Assembly: GCA_021234155.1 (NCBI GenBank)
Contig: JAJEKV010000027.1
Location: forward strand, 2,059,419-2,123,418
Length of the DNA stretch: 64,000 nucleotides
Source of the DNA: Isoetes taiwanensis
Taxonomy: Eukaryota; Streptophyta; Lycopodiopsida; Isoetales; Isoetaceae
Reading direction: 5' to 3'
Made by a program: the position numbers and the translations under genes. Numbering within the stretch: the first letter of the stretch is position 1; each line of letters starts with the position of its first letter. Shown one piece after another: positions 37,266-48,393 of this stretch. The notes under the pieces are model-generated. The model was not told the origin of the DNA, searched no databases, and saw only the letters and a program-made list of their open reading frames with translations.

Positions 37266-37525
37266 CTATGCCGGATTATAGGAGCTATGCACATGCATTT
37301 TTGCTTTCCTTCTTTGATGTTTTTCACCAACGTCTATGAAAATCTGATGCAAATCAAGTAAGTTCTTCTGTAGTTCCTTGACAGCATCATGGTTTCCTTG
37401 AATCTGGTTTATAGTTTCAATAACATGGCCGCTGCCATATTCTTCGATAGCTTTCTGCAGAAATGTTTCACTCTCCCCTTGTTTCAATAATTATGTCAAT
37501 GGATTTCATCAGTTTAAGGCCTCAA
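37266..37525 (-). pseudogene. Qa-SNARE (SYP1-type syntaxin) fragment
   Basis: The sequence IETGESETFLQKAIEEYG followed by HDAVKELQKNLLDLHQIF matches the C-terminal half of the Habc-SNARE region of plant plasma-membrane syntaxins, just before the conserved zero-layer Gln region. A one-base insertion splits IIIET from GESET at about 37484. After FIDV the reading leaves the family at a GTGAAA site, which could be a splice donor. No SNARE motif end is found. A decayed copy is most likely, although a real exon with a sequence error cannot be excluded. Confidence 0.7.
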
Positions 37526-38026
37526 GGTTCCATTTCCAAGCTTCCAGTGCCGCTGTATTGTACGGGTACCACTGTGCCTAAATACTATCTCAACCCATGG
37601 TGTTGTGTAAGGGGCGGCCCTATTAATTGGGGTCAATTTGACCCATGCTGACCTGATGCCAGTGGCTCGGATCTTCCCAGCCAGCATATTCCGCAGAAGG
37701 TGCATCTGACAGCCAATAAATGATGATACACCCAATAAACGATAATACACCCAATTTTCTAATAGAAATAGCAAACGCCTACATATTTGCATGGTTGGGA
37801 AAAGTCATGTGCCCTAATTTGATGATTTATTCCGTTTGCATGCCGGAGACCTTTTTCGCTGGAAGAATCGGAGTAAGCATCTCTTTTTCTTCACAAGCAG
37901 CCTTATTATGTAGTTGTTGGTTTAAATAGCGAACCGTGAATCTTCCTTTTTCGTAGATCACCTCTTTCTGAGCTTTATTAGGTAACCACGATTCCGGTTT
38001 CTCTCTTTACAGACTGAACAGCGCTC

Positions 38027-38336
38027 ATGGCTCCTCTCTACAACTGCAAGTCTGCCCTTTTAGATCGAATTCGAGCTTCCGCTTCGTTTTCTGGTCAGCC
38101 TTTCATTTTAGGGTTTCCTCTTTATTTATTCTTTCTTTTAGCTTTTTATTATTCTTGTCATTACAGCTTGCACTAGGAACTTCACACCAAAAAGTTCTAG
38201 TGAGACCAATTCTCCTAGATCTTCCCTGTGTTTGCACGTCCCAAACTGGTAGGCACGTTGTTTCCCTAATGTTTATATATTGTTTTCATAACAATCACCT
38301 TGCAGGCTTCTCATCATGTGTGCCTTGGATAAGTGA
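38027..38336 (+). CDS. Small 3-exon protein, 59 aa, NFD6-like?
   Basis: Exons 38027-38093, 38167-38248 and 38306-38336 join in phase with GT..AG borders. The start MAPLYNCKSALLDRIRASA is rich in Arg, Ser and Ala and lacks acidic clusters, as in mitochondrial targeting peptides. The general style (MAP..C.SAL, then Ser-rich, then a short ending) recalls the small plant NFD6 family, but the match is loose. Upstream (37930-38026) is pyrimidine-rich like a 5' leader. The alternative is chance. Confidence 0.35.
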
Positions 38337-39765
38337 AAGTCAATATGTCTCGTTTTATCTAAGCAAGACATCGAGATCAGTTGCTACCACGTTTTGCTCC
38401 CCAAGTGGTTAGTTTTTTAATGTGGTAATTGGAGATCGATTGTGTGATTATTATGCATTGCATCACCCTTTACTGACTTTAACACCTTATTTGTCTACTA
38501 CATCTTATGAAATTCCCTTCTTATTTTGTATTCTTCTTCCTATTATTTTATAGTTCTCTTGTTGTGGTTAGGTTAGTTGTTTTCATAATATAAAATCCTC
38601 AAAATATGATGGAATCTTAAAGCCATGATGAAGCAAAACAAGACGAAATATACTGAAATAAGCATCCAGTCTTGTGTAATCTTTTTGTGTCAATTTATAT
38701 ATGAAAATTTTGTAACATACTTTTTGTTGTATGCTTTTATTTTTTGGTTGCTGAAAACATTTGATTTTAGCCAATTCCCTTTGTCTTTTTCTTTCCTTTT
38801 TGGTTTTCCCAAGCACTGGACTGTCTTTGCATCGCGTATTTTATTTGCTCATCACCTTCGGCAATGTCAATACTCCCTTTCTTGATTCTTTGCTTGCAAC
38901 TTTGCAATCTCAATTTGGAATCATTTAGAGTGTTTTCAATTCATTTTAGGCAATGTTTTTAGTGTTTGAAATTTTAGGGTTCCTAAAAATTGGGATGCTT
39001 GATCAATGCAAACAAGGGAGTAAATGGCTTGAAAGAAGAGGTTTTAGTGTTAAAAAAATGAGTCATTCCCAAAATGTAGGTTGTGCGTTTGTTCCTTGCC
39101 AAATGCAGCAGGCAAAGGAGTATTTTGCATATTACCTTGATAGGAAGCAATACTATTAAGTAATTAATTTGAGTTTTTGCCATTTATTAATGTTATTAGT
39201 GGTAATTTCTTTGGTTGTTGTAGGAGAGATGCAATTTGTTGCGCGTTCTTTAATTATGGATGATGCATGATTCTAGTAAAAAAAGAATATTAGCAAACGG
39301 CACACCAGAAGGCTTTAGTAAGGTCAAATTTGTGAAGGCTTGGTAGTTGGTTTAGGCTGCACATGGAAGCAAGATAAAAATATGTTTTCAAGCATCGAGC
39401 TTTAGCAATTATGAGTATATTATACGATGAATTTTATATTTTATATATATGAAAATATGGTAATTATGGAGGAAATCAATCTAGCAGGGCTCGTGAAATC
39501 AGAGACATGAGGTGCAGAGAGATGCCGGATGTACATGGGCAGCACCTGCAGAGGCCAGAAGACATGGTGCGATGGATGGATTGGGGATTGGAGATGTGGG
39601 AAACGACATTGCTGTTGGGGGCTATGATGGGAAGGAGCAATCAAGAGTTGTGCAGGCTGCCGTGTTTGAAGATAGGGTTGAAGCTATAGTTCGATGTCGG
39701 TATATCTGGCCCGAGAATAGGAAGTCTGAGAAGGGGGGTAGGGGAGAGGGAGAGGCATGAAGAAG
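38337..39765. other. Intergenic up to the HUH element
   Basis: No gene is recognised at 38337-39480. At 39507-39760 two overlapping open frames precede Rep copy A. One of them (about 39570-39757) reads AVGGYDGKEQSRVVQAAVF and might be an N-terminal part of the Rep protein. It has no counterpart upstream of copy B. Confidence 0.35.
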
Positions 39766-40686
39766 GCTGGTGGTAGAAGAGCGGATGTGAATTTGTTGTC
39801 TTCTGTTAGTGAGAGTGTGAGGGATGGGCCTATGGATGAGGAGGCCCCTTGTCCGCAGATGCACACGAATAGAGATGGAGCAAGGAAGCGAGGAAGGGGT
39901 AGAGGAAGGAGGGCTCTAACTTTCATGGAAGAGCACCTGGGACAGATATTGGTGGTGGAAGAGGCGCGGAAGCTATAGACTTGCCATGCTTCTTGGATGC
40001 ATATGTCACGATAGTGTTCGGGGGATGCGATGTTTCCCTTGCGCTGTATGACAGGATGATAATTTTCCTGAAGGAAAATTGCAAGGCGGGCGTGATGGCT
40101 CTAGAGAGGGGGTCATTCCTTGATCATCTCCATATACAGATGGTGATGCAATATGATGCAAAAACCCCTGCTAGTTTGAATGTAAGGATAAAGAATTTCT
40201 TAGGTTGGAATATATGTAAGCCCTTGGAGCTATGATTCTGTGCAAAGCCCTCCGTGGTAGTAAATTATACTGCTTTGAGGGGATCGTCGGATACTGCCTT
40301 AAAAATATTGAGAAGTTACATTTCAAAGCGCATATCCATAATGTGACTTCAGAGCAGATCAGTACAGGCAAGGAGTTGTATGCATTGTACGGTGCTGGAG
40401 AGATAAAGCACCTGATGGTCCTTGACAATCGAAATATCATGGCAAAAGCATTGCATTTTGTTTCTTATCATGGGGGCAAATTTCGGGGCGTCTCTCCTCC
40501 ATACTATTAGATGCATGTTACAGACCGAAAACTCCAAGTTGGTGAGCTCATGGGTTTTACCTAACAATTCTGCATATGCGTCGCTAGAGAAGGTGCAAGC
40601 GGCGTGGAGAATTATGTTGTCTCCATAAACTTGCTCATACAAGGATGGCTTTATTTGGATCTCAACCAGGTGTGGTTCCAATTGAG
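39766..40686 (+). pseudogene. HUH/Rep endonuclease transposon, copy A (5' half)
   Basis: This encodes a HUH-type single-strand DNA nuclease, the class that nicks DNA through a tyrosine during rolling-circle replication. Domain order: an Arg/Gly-rich stretch (RGRGRGRRALTF, about 39892-39925), a core with FGGC and CKAGVMALERG, the HUH motif DHLHIQ (H-L-H codons at 40125-40133), then about 56 codons later the tyrosine motif GYCLKN (Tyr codon 40292-40294, Y-x-x-K). The rest (VLDNRNIMAKAL, SSWVLPNNSAYASLE) matches copy B. A one-base loss at about 39932 and a shift at about 40232 break the frame. Homology to copy B starts at 39766 and stops abruptly at 40686, where a 6.1 kb insertion begins. The continuation is at 46793. 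No helicase is encoded, so it is not a Helitron. Confidence 0.75.
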
Positions 40687-40780
40687 ACTTGACAAAAACA
40701 GCCGGATTGATATACCTAAACCCCAAATGCAAAAGCAAACAGAATGCATGAATCATGATAGAAACCACGATAAACTGTGA

Positions 40781-43615
40781 ACTCAAACATAGCTCAAACA
40801 TAGCTCATATATACTTATGTAGTTTGATTGTGAAATGACTCTTTTTAGATTGATGCGATCTGCTTCCAACATGCGTTGGATATTTGGCTTGGTCACTAAC
40901 CTATAAATTACACTTGTATTTTATAACTAAGACTTCATGGGACATGATTACATTTTTATTAATATTCGTCTCAATATTTTTGACAGACATCAATATGAGG
41001 TTCAGAGCAATTTCATTGGAAGACTATGACATGAAGCAAGATCTACTAAAGAAGAAATGGTTTTTTGAAGTGTTACATGGGTATACATCTTTCAATGATG
41101 TTTGCTTATTGGATGAGGATCGAAATATTTATGGAATATTGTGAAGCTTCATGATGTGCCAAGTGAAGATGGTAATTGTATGCTTAAGGGCTTTGGTGGA
41201 AAATCGGGGGGAGAACAAAATTTATGGATACTCTCTTTTGCTTTGAAATTTTGATGTTAATAAAATGGTCGGTGAGGAAATTGAAGTTAGTTGTGGCGTT
41301 ATGGTTGGAAAACTGCTTAATTATAATAATGATGATTTGGAAAAGAATTTGGTCTGCATTCTCATGATGATCTTTTATGGAGGGCTTCATATGGTGTTCC
41401 AAAATTATCGAGAGGATACTGGTTCTAAAAGTTTATGCAAACACTAAACAAGATGCCTAAAGGTAATTTCTGGGAAGGTTTCTAAATTATTGAAGAAAGA
41501 AAAAAAGATGCTTCCAAAATGTATGGATGATGTACAAAAAAAAGGAGAAGTCCAGGGAAGAAAGCAAAGGGAGGAAACCTAAAGGGGACTCAAAAATAAG
41601 AAAGAAAAATCTCAAGAGGGAAGGGAAGGAGAAGTGTTTAACCAAAAGGGGGAACGGATGCCAATGTATTAAAAATATCAAAGGATAATGCCATAATTTT
41701 TTACGAGAAAGGTCGCAAAGGATATTGTTGAGAAGTAAATACCATTAAAACTGAAGTCCAGGATGATGGAAAAAGGCTATGGGTAGTCGCGGGAAGTTGA
41801 AGAAGAAGAAGAACAAACAGGAACTTAGCATTGGAGGAGCAGTTAAGAAAGATTCAAAGTATTTTATATTTGGTTTTCCACTTCCCATCATGATCAGCGT
41901 TCATAGCATCATTGCGAACTTAGTAAAATCTAAAGAATTTGCACAATGGAACTATAGGAAATTCAGCCCAAGTCATGTTAATTGCTTCTGAGAATGAAAT
42001 GTTGAGGCATCAGACTAGCACACACGGAGGACCGTTGACCCTATTACCTAGATCTTTGCTACATTCCGGCCTCTTTGTGTAAAAAAGTGGATGAAGTTTG
42101 CACAAAGATATGAGGTTCGTAGTAATAGCTGGTTAACATTCCATGAGAGCGTCGCAGTTACTTTCAAATGAATCTCCGAGAATACAAGATAAGGTGGGGC
42201 ATGCATGCAGCCAGGATCATTACTCAAAATACACCAATGTTAAAAAGTTAATGGAAAGGGCTGCGAGGCAAACAAAAAAAAAAATAAACATCTCTCACCT
42301 TTTGGACCCGGTTTGGCTTGGGCTAGAGCACAATGGGGAGATCATGAAATACCCTCAAAACCAATTCAAAGGAAACCCGACTAGTGCAGAATTTAAAGGT
42401 GGTTATTTGGTTTTGTTTACTTTTTGTAATTCAACATCAACTTCCAACATGTGTTTATTAAAAGTTTTCTTACAATAGTTAAATTCTTGATTCAACTTCA
42501 AGTGTTGGTAGTTTTCTAACTTAACTCTAATTTCTATTATCACGGTTTGCTGAAATTGCAAAAGTCACATTTGGAGGGAAGGCTTGATTATGTCGTGATT
42601 TATAACCTTTTAACGTGAGAGAGAAATATATTTGATAAGTGGAGGCGAGCTATTGATACGTATAACAAAAGGTGAATTACCCGATTGGAAAGGGAATCTT
42701 GGAGGTGCTAGAAGCGGAAAGGAGATAGTGTTATCATTGTTTCGTTTTGCATAACAATTAAACATTAATTAAAGGTTGTGATGCATTGTTGAAAAGACTC
42801 AATTACTTGGAAGAACAAGAGAATGAATGAGCGGGGGCTAGAACATGTGGTAGAAGTATCTTGATAGGATGAAAAGAGTGTGGGAATACTAAAGCGAGGG
42901 CATGTTAACTCATATCGAAAATTATCAGCGGGACCATAACTTGACCTTGTTAAGGTTATTTCGCGAGGAGAAGTCTACAATCAGCTTCATCATGGGAACA
43001 ACTTAGAGGCTATTGTTCGGCATGGTGCAAAAAAGTTTTGGATAAGAGTAAAAGTAGTAGGATGCAAGCCTGCATGCTTGATACGGACTTCAAGCCATGT
43101 GGGATCTGAGATCATGGGCAAGTTAGAATGGACCATAAAAGTTATCGTTATTAATATAATATAGGACGGGGGTCAAAGACTAGAGATGTAGGGTTTTGAG
43201 AAAGAGAACTATAGATTTAATTGTAGTTCACACCGCGAGAGGTGGAAAGAAAAAGATTTTGAAGATATTATTAACTTGGTGGATGATATCAATAAAGAGG
43301 TATGTTATTGATAAGGATTTGTAGTTTGGAATACTTCAGATTATATCTTAAATTTATTGAATCTTTTTCTTTCTTCGTAGCTCTTATTCTTATCTATTTT
43401 TTTCTTGACATGGCATGAGATACATGATTAATGCGAGGAGACCTTAAATGCTATTGAAGGCAAAGTGCAAATTTTTTTTTAGTTACCATGAAACCAATGC
43501 AGCAGGATAAAGGTGTCCTTGCACTAAAGACCTTTGTGATTCTTGCGTTTTCAAAGGGGATGCAAAGGATCACTAGAATCACTATTATACAGGATTGCTC
43601 ACTATATTTTTAGGA
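40781..43615 (+). repeat. Left arm of large palindrome
   Basis: This arm carries the same sequence as 46504-43655 read on the minus strand. Matching landmarks are WFFEVLHGYTSFNDVCLLDED (41060-41120), a Lys-rich stretch (about 41510-41650), GNPTSAEF (about 42372) and a tip with CACTAGAATCACTATTATA (43571-43589). It has more small deletions than the right arm, for example the loss of VSFED after SLED. Confidence 0.85.
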
Positions 43616-43654
43616 CAATATGTTTAGAAATGCGGGCTGGAGCTTTAGATGGAT

Positions 43655-46504
43655 CGTCCAAAAAATATAGTGAGCAATCCTTGTATAATAGTGATTCTAG
43701 TGATCCAAAATATAGTGAGCAATCCCTATAATAGTGATTCTAGTGGGATCCAAAATTTTGAAACACGACGTAAGAATGACAAAGGTCTTTAGGTGCGAGA
43801 CACCTTTTATCTGTTAAGGTTAGTTTCATGGTAACCAAAAGAATTTGCACTCTGCCTCAATAGCATTTGGCCCTGCATAATCATGTATCCTCATGAGGTC
43901 GTGAAAAAATAGATAAGAATAAGAGCTCTGGGTAATGAAGAAAAAAACTAAAGATTCAATAAATTTAAGAAATAATTCAGTATTCCAAACCAAAAACCTT
44001 ATCACAAATATATCTCTTTTATTGATATCAGCCACCAAGTTAATAATATCTTCAAAAATCTTTTTTTCTTCCATTCCTTCTTGTGTGTGAGCTACAATTA
44101 AATCTATTTCTTTTTTCAAAACTCCTTATATCTTCTAGTCTTTTAGACCCTATCCTATATTATACAACGATAACTTTATGGTCCATTCTTAACTTGCCCA
44201 TGATCTTGATCCCACATGGCTTCAAGCTGATTGGCGCAGGCTTGGCATCCTATTTACTTTTTACTTTATCCAAAACTTTTTGCACCATGTTGAAATAATA
44301 GCCCTTGTTGTTCCCATGATGAAGCGATTATAGGACTTCTTCAGAATAACTTTGATAAGGCTGTTATGGTCCCAAGGTGATAATTTTTCATATGAGTTAA
44401 CATGACCTGCTTTTTAGTATCTCACACTCTTTTCATCCAATCAGCATACCGCACATATTCTAGCCCTGCTCATCTCTTTGTTTTCCAAGTAATTGAGCTT
44501 TCAACAATGCATTCAACATCTTCTAATTCCCGAATGTTTAATTGTTATGCAAACTAAAACAATGATAACACTATCTCCTTTTCCGCCTTCTAGCACCTCC
44601 AAAGATTCTTCCATTCCAATTCGTACTCCACCTTGTTATAGGGATCAATAGCTCGCCCCACTTATCAAATATATTTCTCTCTCTCATTGTTAAAAAGGTT
44701 GTAAATCACCTCCAAAGCCTTCCTCCAAATGCGTGACTTGCAATTTCAGCAAACTCCTCAGATAATAGAAATTAGAGCTATTAGAAACGCCAACACTCGG
44801 TTGAAGTTGAATCATGAATTTAACTACAAGAAACTTTTAATTTTAAACACATGTTGGAAACATGATGTTGAATTACAAAAAGTAACAAAACCAAATAACC
44901 ACCTTAAATTTGCACTAGTCGGCTTTCCTTGAATTTTTGAGGGCATTTCATGATCTCCATTGTGCTCTAGCCGCGCTAAACCGGTCTAGAAAAGGTGAGA
45001 CAAATTTCTTTTTTTTTTCATTCTTTTGTTTGCCTCAGAGCCGAGATTTCCATAATCCTTTAACATTGGTGTGTCATGAGCAATGATCCGGCCGTCGTTC
45101 CACCTTATCTTGTATTCGGAGATTCATTTGAAAGTAACCGCATCGCCCTCATGGAATGTTAACCGGCTATTACTACAGAGAACCTCATATCTTTCTTTGC
45201 AAACTTCATTCAATTTCTTCTGTAAAGAGGCGCCAATGTAGCGGCATATATAGGTAATAGGTCAGTGGTCTGGGTGTGCTAGTCGGATGCCTCAACATTT
45301 CATTTTGTAGCCACCGAACATGACTTGGGTTGAATTTAGATAGTTCCATTGTGCAAAATTCCTTAGATTTACTTGGTCGTGAATGATAAATTATGAACGT
45401 TGATCATGATGGGAAGCCCGGAAACCAAATATAAAATACTTTGAATCTTCTTTAACGCCTCTCTCCAATGCTAAGTTCTGTTTTTTGTTCTTCTTGAACT
45501 CTCGCACTACCCATAACCTTTTTTTCCATCATCCGACTTAGGTTTAATGGCAACTTCTCGCGGGTATCCTTTGGTGACCCTTTTCGATAAGCAAATTATG
45601 GCATTATCCGTTGATATTTTTACGACATTGGCATCTGTGCCCCTTTTTTTGGCTAACACTTTCTCCTTCCCTTCCTCTTGAGATTTTCTTTTCTTATTTT
45701 TTGAGTCCTCTTTAGTTTTCTCCTTGCTTTCTTCCTGGGACTTCCTTTTCTTTTTTTGTACATCATCCATACATTTTGGAGCATCTTTTTTCTTCTTCAA
45801 TAATTTAGAACAACTCTGAGTACCTTTAGGCGTCTTGTTTGCAAGCTTTGCATAAACTTGAGAACCAGTATCCTCTCTGGATAATTTTGAACAAATCATA
45901 CGAAGCCCATCATAAAGGTCATCATGAGAAGGCAGACCAGCTGCAAATCATTATAATTAGGCAGCTTCCAACCATAACATCGACAACTAACTTCAATTTC
46001 CTCAGTCTGGACCATTTTATTAACATCAAAATTTTCAAAGCAAAGAGAGTATCCATAAATTTTGTTCTCCCCTGGATTTTCCACCAAAGCCTCAAGCATA
46101 CAATTACCATCTTCACTAGGCACATCATGAAGTTTCAATAATATTCCATAAATATTTCGATCCTCATCCAATAAGCAAACATCATTGAAAGATGTATACC
46201 CATGTAACACTTCAAAAAACCATTTCTTCTTTATTTGATCTTGCTTCATGTCATAGTCTTCAAAACTAACGTCTTCCAATGAAATTGCTCTGAACCTCGC
46301 ATTGATGTCTGTCAAAAATATTGAGACGAATATTAATAAAAATATAATCATGTCCCATGAAGTCTTAGTTATAAAATACAAGTGTAATTTACAGGTTAGT
46401 GACCAAGCCAAATATCCAACGCATGTTGGAAGCGAGATCGCATCAATCTAAAAAGAGTCATTTCACAATCAAACTACATAAATATATATGAGCTATGTTT
46501 GAGT
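43655..46504 (-). repeat. Right arm of large palindrome
   Basis: This is the inverted copy of 40781-43615. Near the tip (43660-43750) a 45-bp block with CTCACTATATTTT and CACTAGAATCACTATTATA is tandemly duplicated, whereas the left arm has one copy. The ORF content is better preserved here than on the left. Confidence 0.85.
45507..46308 (-). pseudogene. Unrecognised gene in the palindrome arm
   Basis: An acceptor-like TTGACAG precedes 46308. The reading then runs through FRAISLEDVSFEDYD, WFFEVLHGYTSFNDVCLLDE and LHDVPSEDGNCMLEAL. After a frameshift near 45935 it continues with ICSKLSREDTGSQVYAKL and a very basic region with two KKRKSQEE units (about 45760-45640), likely a nuclear localisation signal. 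A further upstream exon may lie at about 46650-46530 (TLYMAVFSIPESCKW, then LENTLL). I recognise no family. It may be a host gene fragment carried by the element. Confidence 0.45.
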
Positions 46505-46792
46505 TCCATGTTTAGGATGGCCTAAAAGAGTGTTTTCGAGTTCACCTATCTCAGCAATCGAGAAGACAAATCGAGGTATATCAATAGACTTTTTCAATCT
46601 CCATTTGCAGGATTCAGGAATGCTGAATACTGCCATGTAGAGCGTACGCGTTCCTTTCTCATGCAAAACTGACCGTGTAACTTGGTCTCTAGGGTAATTT
46701 CATCATTCCGGACGACGTGGTAAAGTTGAATCTCCGTACGGGGCCTCCGCAGTGCCCAAATGACAAAACACTTCGGTTTCTACATGGTCGTG

Positions 46793-47605
46793 GTGGGGAA
46801 GAGGAGGAAAAGACTCTGGGATGCATGAGGTGTATTTGAAGCTGGAGAGGAGAGTTTGGAGGGAGCAAATAGTGGTGATGACTTTGTATATGCTAGGGGT
46901 GGAGTCCAACCACCACTGTCCCAAGAGCCTGCTGATCTTTTTACAGAATTTATCCCTTTTGACATTGCATGATGTAGTATTCTAACTATTTGCTATGAGA
47001 ATTTTGATGTGCACCTGTCTTATGCTGCTTTGTTTTATTGCAGCAAACAATGACATGAGAATGGTCCACGATGGTGAGCGAGAAGTTGTGGTGATTAGTG
47101 ACAGCTCTAAAGAGGTTAAGTCCGTGGACCAATCTATTGTCGAGTCTGGTCATAAGGAATGACAGTTTGATTTTGTGCAGGTGCTCAAGGACGCGCAAGA
47201 GGCTGGAAGGGATGTATGTTCTGCTGTGCAGAACTTGCGAATAGTGCTTGTAACTATTTTGGAAAAGATTGAGAATGCTATGCAAGTGGTGGATCGATGT
47301 GAGGCGGATTCGGTCATCTTTGAAAGAGGCATGTTGCACTTACATCTCAATTTATGCAGGGCGCTCCTTATCAAGGAGTTGCGTGAACTGGAGCTGGTGA
47401 GGCATCGACATGACACTTATGATGGGGCTGCTAGCGAGAGGAGGGCATTATGAATGGGAGTGTGGTCCATCTTTTCGTTGTTTGAACTTACTTGTGATGT
47501 GAAGCTATGGTTTCTGATGTATGTAAATATGTTGTGAATAAAATATTTTCGACCATGAAGTTGTTTTTCACGATTGATTGGATATTTAAGTTTTTGGTTG
47601 AAAAA
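46793..47605 (+). pseudogene. HUH element copy C: 3' half of copy A
   Basis: Homology to the minus copy resumes at GTGGGGAAGAGGAGG and runs to 47605. It includes the C-terminal tail of the Rep protein (DDFVYARGGVQPPL, then EFIPFDIA and stop), a short intergenic part, and the second small protein (listed separately). Copy A ends at the homologous point, so A and C are best read as one element. Confidence 0.7.
47055..47453 (+). pseudogene. Second protein of the HUH element, copy C
   Basis: The frame starts near HDGEREVVVISDSSKEV and ends GAASERRAL. An in-frame stop at about 47160 (after SGHKE) breaks it. The hydrophobic VVVI followed by Asp/Ser/Glu residues is a typical SUMO-interaction motif. 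The rest (KDAQEAGRDVCSAVQNL, ERGMLHLHLNLCRALLI) is predicted helical. Copy B encodes the same protein on the minus strand. Its role is unknown, perhaps an accessory factor for replication or nuclear targeting. Confidence 0.5.
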
Positions 47606-47737
47606 ATTGGTGACCGCCCATCTAGAATAATGTGGAGAATATTCTGTGCATCGATGGCTGGGAATGAAAGTTAGACAGGAGGCAATAAAGTATTGAAATA
47701 GAGTATTGAAATAGAGTATTTAATACTCTATTTTCAA
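47606..47737. repeat. Spacer between the tail-to-tail HUH elements
   Basis: This 132-bp spacer separates the 3' ends of copies C and B. It contains GAGTATTTAATACTC (a perfect palindrome) and tandem AATAGAGTATTG units (about 47686-47732). These could be terminal sequence of one of the two elements. Confidence 0.5.
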
Positions 47738-47927
47738 CTTTTTCAACCAAAAACTTAAACATCCAATCAATGGTGCAAAACAACTCCATGGTCGAAAATA
47801 TTTTATTTACAACATATTTACATATAACAGAAACCATAGTTTCACATCACAGGTAAGTTCAAACAATGAAACAAAATAAAGTATTCACATTGGTTATTGT
47901 ATGCTCAGAAGACGCAGACGTTCCCAT

Positions 47928-48317
47928 TCATGGCGCCCTCCTCTCGCTAGCAGCCCCACCATAAGTGTCATGGTGGCGCTTCATCAGCTCCAGTTCATGC
48001 AACTCTTTGATAAGGAGCGCCCTGCATAGATTGAGATGTGAGCATAGCATGCCTCTTTCAAAGATAATCCGCCTCCCATCGATCCACCACTTGCATAGCG
48101 TTCTCAATCTCCTCCAAAATAGTTGCAAGTGCCATTCGCAGCTTCTGCACAACAGAACATACATTTTTAACAGCTTCTTGTGCGTCCTTAGCACCTGCAC
48201 AAAATGAAATTGTCGTTCCTTCTGACTGGACTCGACAATAGATTGGTTTAGGGACTCAACCTCCTCAGAGCTGTCATTAATCACTACGACCTCTCGCTCA
48301 CCATCGTGGATCGCCAT
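47928..48317 (-). pseudogene. Second protein of the HUH element, copy B
   Basis: The start MAIHDGEREVVVINDSSEEV has the SUMO-interaction-like VVVI plus an acidic tail. Relative to copy C, one base is lost at about 48199 and five more at about 48065, so the frame is shifted in the middle and restored for ERGMLCSHLNLCRALL and the end. It lies about 80 bp downstream of the Rep stop codon in the same orientation. Confidence 0.5.
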
Positions 48318-48393
48318 TGTCCGCTGCAATAAAACAACAAAGCGTAAGACATGTGTCATCAAAATTCTCATAGCAAACACTTAGAATACTACA

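Larger units (their letters stand above)
40687..46792. mobile_element. 6.1 kb palindromic insertion splitting the HUH element
   Basis: The plus-strand HUH element stops at 40686 and resumes at 46793. In the unbroken minus copy these points are three bases apart. Everything between is foreign. It consists of two inverted arms (40781-43615 and 43655-46504) around a spacer of about 40 bp, plus unmatched ends (40687-40780 and 46505-46792). No clear target duplication is visible. It could be a large fold-back transposon or an element duplicated in inverted orientation. Confidence 0.7.

Noticed and set aside
40171-40801. Minus-strand frames opposite HUH copy A
   Set aside because: The plus strand carries the Rep motifs and matches copy B, so these are shadows.
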